NCBI RefSeq assembly: GCF_042242105.1
Contig: NC_092013.1
Location: 14,997,618-15,061,617 of the forward strand
Direction: 5' to 3'
From: Pempheris klunzingeri
Lineage: Eukaryota; Chordata; Actinopteri; Acropomatiformes; Pempheridae
Length of the DNA stretch: 64,000 nt
This document shows positions 52,161-64,000 of the stretch, in pieces. The translations under genes and the position numbers were made by a program. The number at the start of each line of letters is the position of its first letter. Within the stretch, counting starts at the first letter, position 1. The notes under the pieces are model-generated. The model did not search any database, was not told where the DNA came from, and saw only the letters and a program-made list of their open reading frames with translations.

Positions 52161-52260
52161 CGTGTTGTTTGCTGTGAACTTTCCCGCCGAGACTAAAACC
52201 AAAATAAATCCTCCTTCCTGGTTTTCTTCTTCTTCTGGTTTCCTTCTTCCGGTTAGTGTT
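52161..52260 (-). promoter_or_regulatory. probable terf2ip promoter and non-coding first exon
   Basis: On the minus strand AACACG is followed by GTGAGATTTA, a good donor ending at 52161. Just upstream lies GGCGGGAAA (52180-52188), an E2F-type site, and CCGGAAG (52246-52252), an ETS-type site. Together they suggest a housekeeping promoter and a 5' UTR exon joined to 50519. Confidence 0.4.
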
Positions 52261-54173
52261 TCGTGAGCGCCCCCTGCTGTTCATGTGACATACTGGATGT
52301 CCACCAGAAACGACTACTGTTACTATACTTTTTATTTATGTGTTCATCTACTTTAGTATTCTTAGTTGTTTGTTGAGATGTTTTGGCTCTAAAATGAAAA
52401 TATCAGATTGTGTTTTACACACTCAGAGTGCAACATGTACCGAAATGTGGGCAAAAATAAAGCTGGGTCAGGACCACACACAGACAGAGTGCTGGTGATC
52501 TCATGTCCACAAAACAGCAAAATAACTTCTGCTGAGCAGTGCCACAGCTGAGAAACATTAAATCTGTGGAATCAAACACATAAACACGGACAGTCCGGTG
52601 GGAGATGTTGCCTCTGATTGATTGATTGTCCCCCTGAGGTGTGTTTGTGAAAGGAAAGATGAATAATTGATTTGATTTCCACAATACCACAATCAGAATT
52701 CTGTATTAGCAGCAAATCAGCCAAAAAGTGAAGCTCACATCAGTGACATTCAGACATTTTTATGTAAAGCAGTGAGAGAAATTTAACTTTGACCATAGAA
52801 GTCTGCCTTTGCATGAATACTACCTCTATTCTCGTCCTGTGCCTGTTGTGATAGAAGAAAAAAATGTGAGACCCACTATGGTTAAATAATTTTCATCCGG
52901 ACTCTACTATAAACACAAGGAACTTCATTATTTTTGGATGTTCTGAAGCTCTTTTAAGTTTTCCCTCTCATATACAGACGGCGCTGACTGGTGGTAGCAG
53001 TGTTAACCAACCTGCTGATCCTTGAGGCCTGGAGAACAATAACTCCATCCTGTCTCCGGATATTGTTGCACAAATTCAATCACATGCCGATTGAATTTTG
53101 TCTAAAAACCAGAACGGTTTTGAAAAATAGTATAAAAAAAATAATGTGGTATTTTAATGGAAGTTCATTTTGATTGTATCCAGTGTTGATCCAATCCAAG
53201 CTAATCAACATTTGAAATAGTCCAGCTTTAACTTTCTCTGTTCAGTGAAGCCAGGAGGCCATGGGAAGGAATTGTGCTGGCCTGTTTACTGTTTCACCTC
53301 TCGGACCTTGCCTCCCTCACAGTCCTGACAGCTACATTATTGTTATTGGCTTCTATAGTTCTTTTCCCTCTTCAGCTCAACCAGCTGAAACAATACGGCG
53401 GCTACGGCGGTGCAGCAACTCCTCCAAATGAGCATATGCTTGTGAGCAATCTGTAATAATTAGAGGTGTAGATGTTCACTCCTGTGAGCTGATTGTGATC
53501 CACCCTCAACCTGAACCTCTGACCTCTGAACCTCCGAGCCATCATCACGCCACAAGGCTGATCGGCTCTGTTAATATCAGTAAATATGTTTCCCTCTGAA
53601 TCAGCAGCTGCAGAGAGGATGTGTGTCCAGGTCACGCAGGGCGACACAGTTCGGTTTGGTTTGGCTGCGGCAGCGGAAACCTCCCTCAGAGGGTCAGTAA
53701 ATGTTTCTAGCCTGCAGAGGGAGATATTACACAACTTTACAGAGCACCAGAGCTGTCAGTCATATGTACTGTATCCTTTCCTGATCTCTTTGGTTCAGAG
53801 GAACAGACTGATGTTCATTTTGATGGCCATAAAACGATAGAACAACCTCCAAAAACATGCATCTGTAAGTTAGTGTTTGTTGGGTGTAGGGTGAGGGGTT
53901 TGTATGCTTCTATTGACTATCATAGTACTTTGTACTCTTTCAATAAATTTGTAATATTATTTTACTGAACTACCCAGGGACTCAAAATCATCAAGCAATT
54001 TGATAAAACGTGTCTCACCTTATTTCATATAAATGTTCTTTGTATATTGTCCCTGCTCAAATAAAGAAATTCAAATAAAGTGCATTGTAATCTAATCTGC
54101 TCTACAGTCTTCAATCAAGTGCATCTGTTTGCAGAGTTGGAAACAGTTTTAGTGATTCACTTCATGCCTGCGG

Positions 54174-54201
54174 TGGGGGGGTGTGGGGGGGTGTGGGGGG
54201 T
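54174..54201 (+). repeat. G-run cluster (GTGTGGGGGG units)
   Basis: Three runs of six to seven or more G are separated by TGT. The long runs could supply the four G-tracts of a quadruplex. Confidence 0.6.
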
Positions 54202-56039
54202 CTCAGACAGACAGACTGAGACTACAGTGCTCAGGCTTTTTTGTTGGTGCCTTGTCACTGGCACACTGCGATCCTCCCTGTGACTGTCCTGTTTGGGTAA
54301 AACTAGGCTAAAGGATCACTCTGAACCTCAGTTTCATTATAACCATATGCAGCAGCGTTGATACTGACGACAAACAGACAAACTAACGAGAGATGGAGCT
54401 CAGTCCCTTTTTTACCAAAGAGCGAGTGTGTCCTCCTTGAATCTTTGGTTGAAGACGACGTGCCATCTTGAGACCAGCTTTTACCTGTGCTGTGAGGCTG
54501 TGAGCTGCTGCCAGGCTCAAGTTTGAGATGCATTTTTAATGATTTTATCTTTGAGCAGAGTCTATTCTATTTATGCAGATTTGGGACAGTACTTTTCTGT
54601 AACACATATTGTAAAAATGTGAATAAGATCTAGAACTTAAGATATGCTTAAAATAAAAAAGTTTGCAACAAATACCATCACTCAAGAAAATACCCATGAG
54701 ATAAAGGTGAGTCCTTAAAGCAGGGAGTTGCCAGTCAGAGCTCAGTCGCACGACACTACCATCAATAGAGATAGAGACAATGCTGTGCAGGCAGCATTGA
54801 TAAACAACCTGTGCATTTCCCACGTTCACTTCATTTTGTTCACTATGCTTATTCACTTTCATGCCAAGAGCGAGATAAGACGATCCACGCCGCTCTCATA
54901 CCTGTAGTGTAAATATGGGTCTGGAGCCAGCAGAGTTTAGCATAACATGATGACTGGAGACAAGGGAGGCAACTAGTCATGCTCTGTTCAAAGGCAGAAA
55001 TGTTTTTGAGCTTCTCTGTAATATCTATAATGTATGTCATGTTTGTGTTGTGTAGTGTTTTAAATCCATTTTTTGCAGATTTTCCCGGTGTGTAATTTGT
55101 GCACCTTTTTGGCTTCATATGAAGAAAAAGTCTCTTTCAGACAAAATGCCCCCATAAAACCTGTACAGTTATGTTACAGTTTAAAAATGTAGTCGTTTCA
55201 AAGGTGGCTGATGTGTCTGTACAGAGGAAATATGAAGAAAAATTGAGAGACTTGAAATATCAATCCTTTCGCTTAAAGCATCAGGAATGGTGTACAGCAA
55301 GTTAAACCAACAAAGAACATGATAGTGCGGCTTAACCCAGGTCACAGTTTGCACTAAGTCTCCATTCAGGTGTCAGTTAACGGTATTAAAGAGCAAGTGA
55401 ACCACTTAAAACAAATCCACCTGGCAAAGGTAATGTGATGGGGTGTTAAGCCCTGCCAGTTAAAAACGAAGTTTTCATATCAAGACTACAGGTGTGTGTG
55501 AAATGTCTTGAATTGTTGCAGGCCATGAATGGAGGCACGGGCACCTAGTTAAATTTAAGAATGGGGGTGCATGATTAGAGATGAGCAAGGGGAGGTATGA
55601 CAGAAAAAAATCTAATTTAATCAACACCTGAAAGTCCCATTTCCTACAATATAGAGCCGTCAGTCATGACCATTAAAGCTGCTCGTTCAGTATAAAGCTC
55701 AGTTTATACTGCACCGTGAAATATTCGTTTTTCATTGTGCTCTGTTACAGTTTCAGCAGTGAGCGACCTATAAAATGTTGTCTCAAAGTCTGCTTAATGC
55801 ATATGTTTCATAGTTTGTCAAGACAAAATGCAAAGCTACTTAACTCATCTGGACATATTCAGAAACCAAAACCAAGCTTTTCTTTTGTTTGTGACCTGAT
55901 TCAACATCATGTTCATTTGTTTCTAATCAACAATAAACTTGGAAAGTAACCCTAATTCCCCTCCAAAAGTAACTCCAAACCCTAAAGAATACTAGCCAAA
56001 TCCTAACCACTCATACACATGGTGTGTGTGTGTAAAAAT

Positions 56040-56080
56040 AATCAACACGGGACTTGAACCCGAGTCTCCTGAATAAAAAT
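56040..56080 (-). repeat. tRNA-like T-arm remnant
   Basis: On the minus strand GGAGACTCGGGTTCAAGTCC continues into CGTG and resembles a tRNA T-arm with a B box. No matching acceptor or D-arm is visible, so it is likely a tRNA-derived repeat scrap. Confidence 0.2.
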
Positions 56081-56290
56081 CCTTTACTTGTTCTACATGT
56101 GTGAACTGTCTGGACCTGATTCTCCAGAAATTGTGAATTATATGAAGAGCTTAGATAACAGCTTAGATGAGGACAAGTAATTTAATTTTTAATTCACATA
56201 CTACATATGAAGCAGCCAGATAGAACTAGTTTTGATCCACACTAGCTCAAATGTTTAAAATAGCAAACTTCTCTGATCAAAAACTGGGGA

Positions 56291-56466
56291 TGCAAAAACA
56301 CGTTTGCTCCCCAAAGTCTAATAGAGGGGGTGCAGCTGCTCAGCCTGCTGCGCTGTTCAGGTGCCTCTGGTCAGGGGTCTACTTACATTTAATAAATGTA
56401 AAATTGTATTTAAACTGAGGATCTACATTATTTTTTCTACTCAAACTCTGAAACATTTTCCTGTAG
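56291..56466 (+). repeat. direct repeat, unit X copy 1
   Basis: It shares with 57822-58002 the blocks GGGGGTGCAGCTGCTC, GGGTCTACTTACATTT, GTAAAATTGTATTTAAACTG, ATTATT..TTTCTACT and AAACTCTGAAA. Confidence 0.65.
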
Positions 56467-57700
56467 ATCCCACTGGGACATAAAGTGCTTTTGTATAAAT
56501 TCCAGAGGTGTTTTCTTTGCAAACACCAGATTAAACAAAACCGTTTCTCGAGAGCTATATTTGTCTTCTCACTGACAGGTGTATCAAGTCAGAAACAAGG
56601 ACCCACACACACACACACACATCAGGTATCACACCACTCGTGGGAGTGAAATTCTTCTTTGATACCAAAACAAAGGAGAATAAAAAGCGATGCTGCTGTT
56701 TCTTAAATAAAAACAAAACTTCCCTGAGTAAATCACAGTCGCTATCTTTGGACTTGGCTCAGTGTGGACGGACGACAGCAGAAATATACTTTCTGAAAAT
56801 TATTTGGCAGATTAGCTCAGGAATCTTGGCAGGGTTTGGTCAGCGGAGACCGGCTGCAACAAAGTGAGGATATGCTGACTCGACATAAAGAACACATTTA
56901 ATTACCATCATCATCAACCATCCAAAAGGATCATCCGGGTGAGAGCCAGAAACCTCCCCCACCATCATCTGCCAATTCAAAGGCTTATTTTTAGGGGCCA
57001 AACTTCTCTTTTACTCTGCTACGTTCTCACGGCCTGGTCTCATCTTTTTCTCCTTTTTACAGCTCACACATATTCCTCTTATTCCTCATCAGAATTTATG
57101 GTTCACATCACTTTTGTTCGTCCATATAAGCTGAGAAAAAGATCCCCACAGACATACAGAGAAAGAGAAATAACATCCCCTCGTTGCCCCGAGGCAACCA
57201 GAAGTATTTCTGACTCTGTCCTATTCCTAAATATTTTAGCTCTTGCACAGTGTAACATCAGATGAAATGTTTGTGATGAATCGAACGAGGAGCAGAATTG
57301 AGCTTTTCGTGGGTTGAGGCACCTTTTCAGGGGAAAGCCACATAAAACACAAAGCCAGAAAAGGGATAAGATTAATTTGTCTGTTTAACGTATTTAAATT
57401 GAGACGACCTGTTGAGAGAAAAAAATACGTTTGTGCATGACACACTAAAGAAGTAGAAATGATGATTTCAAACATTATCAATATATTTTTTTTATTAACA
57501 AAGCATCAAATGACAACATGTAATGTGAGGGCCGTTATTCGTAGAGACAGACCTCACAGAGAATTAGCTCCCGGCTTTTCAGTTCTCCTGAGTTTTTTAG
57601 CTTCTTTCAGCTCATTGATTTCATTTTTGACAACTTTACTCCTTTGGTTCACTCTCATCAGACCCAGAGCGTTGAAGTGAGCAACCAGCTGGCGAACATA

Positions 57701-57757
57701 GAAATGCATTTAGCAGCTAAAGAGACAGAAATCTTGGTGGTGGAGACCGAAACAGAG
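57701..57757 (+). repeat. direct repeat, unit Y copy 1
   Basis: GAAATGCATTTAGCAGCTAA, then AGAAATCTTGG and GGAGACCGAAACAGAG, match 58003-58060 with few differences. Confidence 0.65.
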
Positions 57758-57821
57758 CGTTTCAGAGAGTCTGAGTGTGAAAAAATAAATGATCAACATC
57801 CCCTTTTCATATCAACACGGT

Positions 57822-58170
57822 GCAAACAGTACGTTTTTGCACTGTGTCGCTCCCCCAAGTTTAATAGTGGGGGTGCAGCTGCTCGGCCTGCTCCATTGCT
57901 CGAGCACCTATGAACGGGGGTCTACTTACATTTTGTAAAATTGTATTTAAACTGAGCATCTGCATTATTCTTTCTACTGAAACTCTGAAAAATGTTCTTG
58001 TAGAAGTGCATTTAGCAGCTGTAGAGATAGAAATCTTGATGGCGGAGACCAAAACAGAGCCAAAAGAAGAGTGACTACAGAGTCAGAGACTACAGAGACA
58101 ACTTTAAAGGAACGACAATGTTGCTCCGTGTCTGCTGGATGTGTACGTAGGCTGTTTGCAGCAAACTGGA
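57822..58170 (+). repeat. unit X copy 2, unit Y copy 2 and tail of a dispersed repeat
   Basis: X (57822-58002) joins directly to Y (58003-58060). It continues to TGTTGCTCCGTGTCTGCTGG and GTACGTAGGCTGTTTGCAGC, a block I recognise as the far end of a fish repeat that begins TGCATTTAGCAGCTAAAGAG. This suggests a duplicated and partly deleted dispersed element. Confidence 0.5.
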
Positions 58171-60964
58171 GAGGTACCATTGGTGCTCATTGCTTGTTTC
58201 AGCTGTGCCCAAGTGGCCAAAAATAACTTATTGCAGGTTTAAAGATATATTACAAACTGAATGTATATATGTATAAACACATAGATATGGGGCCTATATT
58301 TATTTATATTTGCATAGGGGAGGAGTTATAATCTGAGCACCACAGTACGGGTGGAGTTACTGTAAATAAATAAATGATAGCCTAAAGGGTGTACTGCCCA
58401 AGAGACAATGAAACTCTCATATGAGATGATGACAATTACAACACTTTTACACACACACACACACAGAGCAGCTCTGTCAATAGTTGCATCCTTGGAGGTG
58501 AAGATCAGCCAACAGGAGAATATGGTGCGTAGTTCTAATAATCATTACATTGAAACATGTATTATTTGTGATTAAAATAATTAAAATATGATAAAATAAT
58601 AGCTATGTGCTAATACTCACTGGCAATAATTGACACAGGCACATTTTCTGGCCTTAAAGGGGTGAAATGACCCTGATGGAGTCGGGTCTTTTCTTGCTGA
58701 TAGTGAGGGCAGTGAGCCTGAGGGCAGTGACCAAGAGGAAGAATAGATCCCACAGTCAGGTCTGAGAGGCAGTTCTGTAGGTGTTCCCAGTTTAGAGCCA
58801 ACACTGAGAAACCAATAGCCTTGGTCCTAAAAGAATCACATATATCCCTTAAACTAAGAATTGTATTTCTTAGGCAACGGTGGAGTGCAGAAAGTGGGAC
58901 GCTCATCTTGGTTTCACGGTCAAAACCAGCACAGAATGCTTTTATGCTATATATTTGAGAAGAAATAAAGACATAAAGAAACAAGGGACCATCTGTATGG
59001 ACCATCTAATCTGTCTTTGTTAACCAGTATGTTGCGTATGTTCTGCTAATAATTGCTCTGCAGATACATATATTTTTACAGTGTATCATATACTACACAT
59101 TACCTACTGCACATGTCTTTAATACGCCTTATAGCTACAGTGACTGACTAAGGGGGACTACTGACTAATATCTAATTTCCACTGAGCCTTCATTTGTGGA
59201 GCCTGATCCTAATGGTGGATATTATTGAGTGTTAATCCTTCTTAAGGGATCTATCTACTGACACAGAGGGAAAAAAATATTGTCTTCATGTATTGTATGA
59301 CTTATAACTTGGCAAAAAGCCAGGCAAGGGGAAGGCTGTGTGTGAATGAATCTGCGCCGTGTGTTGACATGACCTGCTGTCTCAGTGGACTGAAACATGA
59401 TGTCTTAAGTTTGACTCTGACCTGGTCGTTGCATTCTGTCCCGTCTCTATCCGATTCTTTCAGGTGTCTGTGTAAACTGATCTGTCTTGAAAAAGGGATA
59501 AAACCAGGTGCCCCTTAAAAAAAGCATCAAGTCCAAAAAACATCTAAAATAAATAAGTAAAACCACGTCCACACTTGCTGATCAAATCTGTATCCACAGA
59601 CTTTGGTCTTCTGGCACAGTTCACCAGAGTTCAGATGGTGCAATCGTTCCAACAGGGTGTGTGTGTGGGTGTGTGTGTGTGTGTGTTTGGAAAGAGACAC
59701 TGAGGATGGCTGATGTAATGACTGCAAAACACATTTCTGAGAGTTTGGGTGACTGGAATGCCTTCAAGAAGACATTATTAGGAAATGTTCGTTGACTTGT
59801 TCAAGTTCAAAGATGTGACAGATTTCCGATAAAAAGTTACAAAACTTTTATTGTATTTACAACAAATTTCTTTTCTTTTTTTTCCGCTGGTGTTAATCCA
59901 ACCCCCCCCCAAAACATCTGATTGATCAGACATAGTTGACACTTTGCATATATACAAAATAATTTCATGGTAAAACACTTTTTAAGAATTTGAAATAAAA
60001 CTACGGCTGAAAAGCCAATTTCGTTTGAAAGACAATTTCATCCGTACAAAAACAATATGAACATATATATTATACATTATACATGTGTAATGGATCTAAT
60101 GCTTTTTAAATGGCATCACAAAAAAGTCAAACAGCAAATTTTAAAGGCACAATATGGTGTATTCGGTTTCAAGAGGTGGCATCATGGTAAAGCACCTCTT
60201 ATTGGATTGGATTCACTGTCATAGTTTCCGCAGGTGACTGAGACTAAAATATGTTACAGGCAATAATCTGATTTTTGTCTTTGAGTAAAGCGGGTTGAAA
60301 AGAGATAGCACCTTCACCCTGATGCAAAAACAGAACTGTTCATTGTGTCTGTGTGTGTGTGTGTGTGCGTGCGCGCTGTGTGTGTTCACAGAGGTATTGA
60401 AGCACGTACGCACTGCTGCCGCTGCCTATGACGGCTGTAACACAACGTATAGATAAGCTGCACTGTTTTGTGTGTTATGTGGAGTAAAATATTCACAGTG
60501 AAACATTTTCCTTTTAGGCACTTGAAGCAGGCTGTGTTGAGCTCTCAGTATTCTACGCTTCAGCTTGCCAATAAGAGTAAGTCCCGCTCTTTCAGTTAGT
60601 CATAGACACTCGTCCTGATTGGTGCAATAGGTTTCATATTTAAGTTGGCAGCCTACTCATTCACAAAATGTCCAGGCTCAGCAGAGGCTAAATGACTGTG
60701 CACCGCAAGTTATTCACATGCTGCTGTCTAGACAAGATCTAACACTCAGATTCTGTCTTTCTTTCCTTGATTTCTCTTTTTCCGGTTCTTCCCCATCTCT
60801 TTCTCATTTTCAGTCAGCCTGTCTGGCTCCCTCCCTTTTTTCAAAACACAAGCAGAAGCACAAAGTGCTTTCTCATCTAATTTTGCAAGTCATGATTTCA
60901 AAAACAAAATCTCTTTATTCCCTGTTTCTGTTCATCTTCACTTGTCCTTTTCTCCTGTTAAATT

Positions 60965-62913
60965 CTAATACAAGTCCTTCATGATCTCCTGCAGCAGTGG
61001 GTGTAAGCACATGTCCACCTCCGTCTTCTTCAGCAGCTGGATGACATGGACATGGTCGGTGACGATCTGACGCAGGTCGGTCATTTTCTGGAGCAGCTTG
61101 GCGAACAGCTGCAGAGAGTCCGGGTGGTTTAACTTCAGCTGCAGCTCCAGTGAGTGGAGCACCATCTCCTGAAGCCGCTCGATGGGCTTCACATTCAGCA
61201 GGCCTGGACGGTCTGGACGGGGGACAGAGACAGAGGGAGGATAAAACACTGACACTTCCAGTGAGGGAATCCGTGGAGAACAAAAAATGTAAATGGGATT
61301 GAGGGGTGCTACCAACTACCATATCAATAAGTAACTATTAGGTCAGCATTGGTATTGGCTGAAATCCCTTATTACTAGACCAAGCCGTATTATTGTTATT
61401 TACAAATGTCTTCCTATCTAAATTTCAAGCTATAATCATAGTCATTTAAGTTACTAATTGACTTAAATGCCTGATTTGTATCCTCATCAGGTTCAAGGCC
61501 AGACTTTTATCAAGTAATCACATGCTAGGCAGCAATATACATGTAATGCAGTCAGTTGATAACATAGATTGTTAACAGCAACCACCTGAGGACGCTGTAC
61601 ATTCACAGTGAACTTAATTATTCTGGTACCACATATCTGCAAGAACCATAAGGTCCATGAAATACATTTACAAATTTTCACACATAAGTTACACATGGAC
61701 AAGTCAGCGCTACGAGCAGGTCATTTTTTAAAATTGTTCGACATTTTTGGAAATATGCTCATTTGCTTTCTTGTGGAGAGGAGAAGATTAATACCACTCT
61801 CACATTTGTTTGTTCAATAGGAAGCTGGAGAGGTAGCTCACCTTAGCACTGGAAAAGACATCGACATAAAGACTTCAGCTAACACGTGTCTCGTTTGTTT
61901 AATCAGTTCAGAAACTTTAGTGTAAAATGACATGTTGGTTTTTTTTTTCTCATATTAACAGACAGACATGAGAGTGTTATTGAATTACTGGTTTAAGACT
62001 GCGAAGAATCTTCCTGACATTTACGGCATATCCTAAAAGAACAAACAAAACAAAACAAGCCACCCACCACCACTGAGGATAATGACAGCCAGAAACAGCG
62101 CCATGTCGCTGTCGTCCAGCTCCAGCGTGTTGAACTTGACCGAGAACTCAAACTTTGGCTCCATCATTTGACAGAAAGGTTTCCTGAGACTCTTGAGGAA
62201 CTCCCGCGTCATGAAAATCTGTCCGTAGGAGATCAGGGTCCCGTCTTTGTTCATCAGAGGCGCCATCATGATGATTAAGATCTCAATCACACCGTACTTC
62301 AGTAAAGTTACCTGGGAAAAGGTTAAAGGGGAAATAAGAGCTTATGCTAATTACATGTTCAGGATAGCTGGTTAAGTAAGAGTTTTACAGCCATAAAACA
62401 TCTCTATACATAGTGAACACAGCCGCCAGTCAACAGCACAACTACTGGCCACAGACTGAGGCGAATGATTCAGATCTGAGGATGGATAAGCAGCATTTGT
62501 GCCTCCAACCTGATCATTGAGATCCAGATCGACGAATCCTGGGATACTCTTGGCAAACTCTGTCACTTCTCTCACTGCCTCGGCTGAACGTGACTGACAG
62601 CTCTGGAAGAAACGCAGCTCCACAGCGTCCAAAATGGCACACTCTGACCCCAGGTGAGCTCCTGAGAGACCTGAAATCAGATCAGATGTGCATAAAAAAA
62701 CAGATGACATTAATTTTCTGATAACTTAACAACAATAGAAAAGAAAATAATACAAACCAAACATCTCCAAACCATGAAAAAAAGGATTTTCTTACCTCCG
62801 TGTCCGACTGCTTGGGCTGATGTCTGTGCCTGGAGCTCCTGGGTTGGTATCTGCCGACAATTAATGAACTGCTCTCCTTCCATTAGAGACTTCATATCAT
62901 GGATGACAAAAGG
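60965..62913 (-). CDS. pparg: PPAR-gamma ligand-binding domain (3' end of gene, partial)
   Basis: Four exons on the minus strand: 62913-62796, 62670-62510, 62311-62068 and 61212-60965. All phases match and encode the last 256 residues. PPAR-gamma is a nuclear receptor that pairs with RXR and controls fat-cell and lipid genes. Blocks seen include [101 protein letters not shown] and the activation helix [16 protein letters not shown] and [10 protein letters not shown] are gamma-type rather than alpha or delta. The human ligand contacts His323, Tyr327 and Tyr473 are Ile, Ile and Met here, while Ser289 and His449 are kept. The DNA-binding exons are outside the window to the right. Confidence 0.94.
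61718..61990 (+). repeat. dispersed teleost repeat, same family as the 34.5/35.5 kb arms
   Basis: It contains ACATTTTTGGAAATATGCTC, ATTTGCTTTCTTGTGGAGAG, AAGATTAATACCACTCTCAC and GGAAGCTGGAGAGG in a pparg intron, in the order seen in the arms of the 34.5 kb element. Confidence 0.55.
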
Positions 62914-64000
62914 CTGAAGGTAGAGACGGAATGAATGTGGAAGTGAGAGTAAGAAAGAGTAGGTAGAAAAGGATGGGAGAAAGCAGAGGGAAAGAAATGG
63001 AATAAAGAAAGAAAAGAAAACAGCGTCAGCTTCTTATAGGTCTTCTGAGGACATGTGAGCCGCAGATGTAATCACATATACTTTGTATGCACTTTGGTCA
63101 TGGCTCATTCATCAGACCTGCAAAAGCAAACACTGCACATCTCATATGTCTGAATGGCAAAGTAAATAAATCTTAGCTGCAGGCTGAAGCAGATAAAAAA
63201 AACATTTCCAGGGAAATGAAGCTTAACTGAGTTAAAGTCGCTTTTACTGTTTGGTAAAACACTGGCAACGACATGCAGTGGCCTGACTGATGAATGGTAC
63301 CATTCAAATACTTAAATCTTCCTTTTCAAAATGAATAATGAGTAAATCAAGTGTGACTATATGTGCTGTCTGTGCAGGAATCTATTAGCCTACAGTACAT
63401 GAAGGTGAACAGAAGTGCAGATCTGCCAATTTTAAAATAAAATACCATAAAGGGATAGTACAAATTATTTGAAGTGGAGTTGTATGAGGCTCAGCACAGA
63501 AAAGCTTATTTTAGCCGCCTAACAAAAAAAATCAACATCCCTTAAACTGCATGCTAATTTCACAGCTTTACATTGCTGTCAGACAGCGATGTAAAATGAG
63601 GCTCCATTAAATAAAACAAAAATTTTATTAGTAGTAGCTCGTCTACTGCTGCCTCAAGTTTGCTTGTGTTATTGTGGGACTTTGGTGTTTTAAAAGGTAA
63701 GTTCAAATGCAAACTAACATGTTATTTCATTGATTGCGGCAGCAGTAGCACAGCGAACTCCTGTGTCCTGCAAGGTAAAATGGCTGTTTTTATGAATACA
63801 GTCTGGTGGCTTTAAAGCGAGCAAAGAGAGAGAGAGAATGGCTTCAGTTCACCATCGAAAAGTGTTGTCTAACGACAATGTAAATTAATAAAAATACCCG
63901 AAACATAGCGTACACTGCTCTGCTGCTCTGCTGCTCTGCTGGAGTTTAAAGCGGATTATACATCAACTCATATCAAGGCCCTGCGTGTTAAAAAATGTAA
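62914..64000 (-). other. pparg intron running off the right edge
   Basis: No further pparg exon was found. It has an AG run near 63828-63838 and a CTGCTCTG repeat at about 63915-63941. Confidence 0.5.

Larger units (their letters stand above)
52261..60964. other. intergenic region between terf2ip and pparg
   Basis: I found no supported gene. It holds a G-run cluster near 54174-54200, duplicated repeat blocks between 56.3 and 58.2 kb, a tRNA-like scrap near 56045, TG microsatellites at 59658-59688 and 60350-60370, and at the right end the probable pparg 3' UTR. Minus-strand AATAAA hexamers at 60914-60919 and 59847-59852 are candidate pparg polyadenylation signals. Confidence 0.45.

Overview
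This window is a piece of a ray-finned (teleost) fish chromosome. The genes are split into many short exons with GT-AG introns. There are many microsatellites, a decayed Tc1/mariner transposon with TA target-site duplications, and several short repeat families that I recognise as abundant in spiny-rayed fish. There are no bacterial-type operons, CRISPR arrays or rRNA genes, and I could not support any intact tRNA.

Layout. (1) 1-6410, minus strand: the 5' end of megf6, a large EMI/EGF-domain secreted protein; three exons (signal peptide and EMI domain) are inside and the rest runs off the left edge. (2) 8762-12713, plus: a complete 7-exon aldo-keto reductase gene of the AKR7A family (aflatoxin aldehyde/succinic semialdehyde reductase). 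(3) 13362-15192, minus: a complete 8-exon mrto4, a P0-like 60S ribosome assembly factor, convergent with the AKR7A gene. (4) 17396-39958, plus: iffo2, an intermediate-filament family orphan, 8 coding exons with a 15.5 kb first intron and a long probable 3' UTR. (5) 43873-50503 (5' UTR exon near 52.2 kb), minus: terf2ip, the shelterin protein Rap1, 8 coding exons, with an expanded repetitive linker and a dead Tc1 element in intron 3. (6) 60965-62913, minus: the ligand-binding-domain exons of pparg; its DNA-binding exons lie beyond the right edge. The 8.8 kb between terf2ip and pparg has no gene I can support and holds diverged repeats.

These genes do not form one pathway; they are ordinary vertebrate neighbours. 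From memory, human AKR7A, MRTO4, IFFO2 and MEGF6 are all on 1p36, while TERF2IP (16q) and PPARG (3p) are elsewhere, so the right half marks a rearrangement relative to human. I found no candidate for a wholly new system. The most interesting signals are the altered ligand-pocket residues and extra introns of the fish PPAR-gamma, the repeat-expanded linker of Rap1, and the nested and inverted repeat structures. Exon limits were set by hand from GT-AG sites and reading phase; every junction listed keeps frame.
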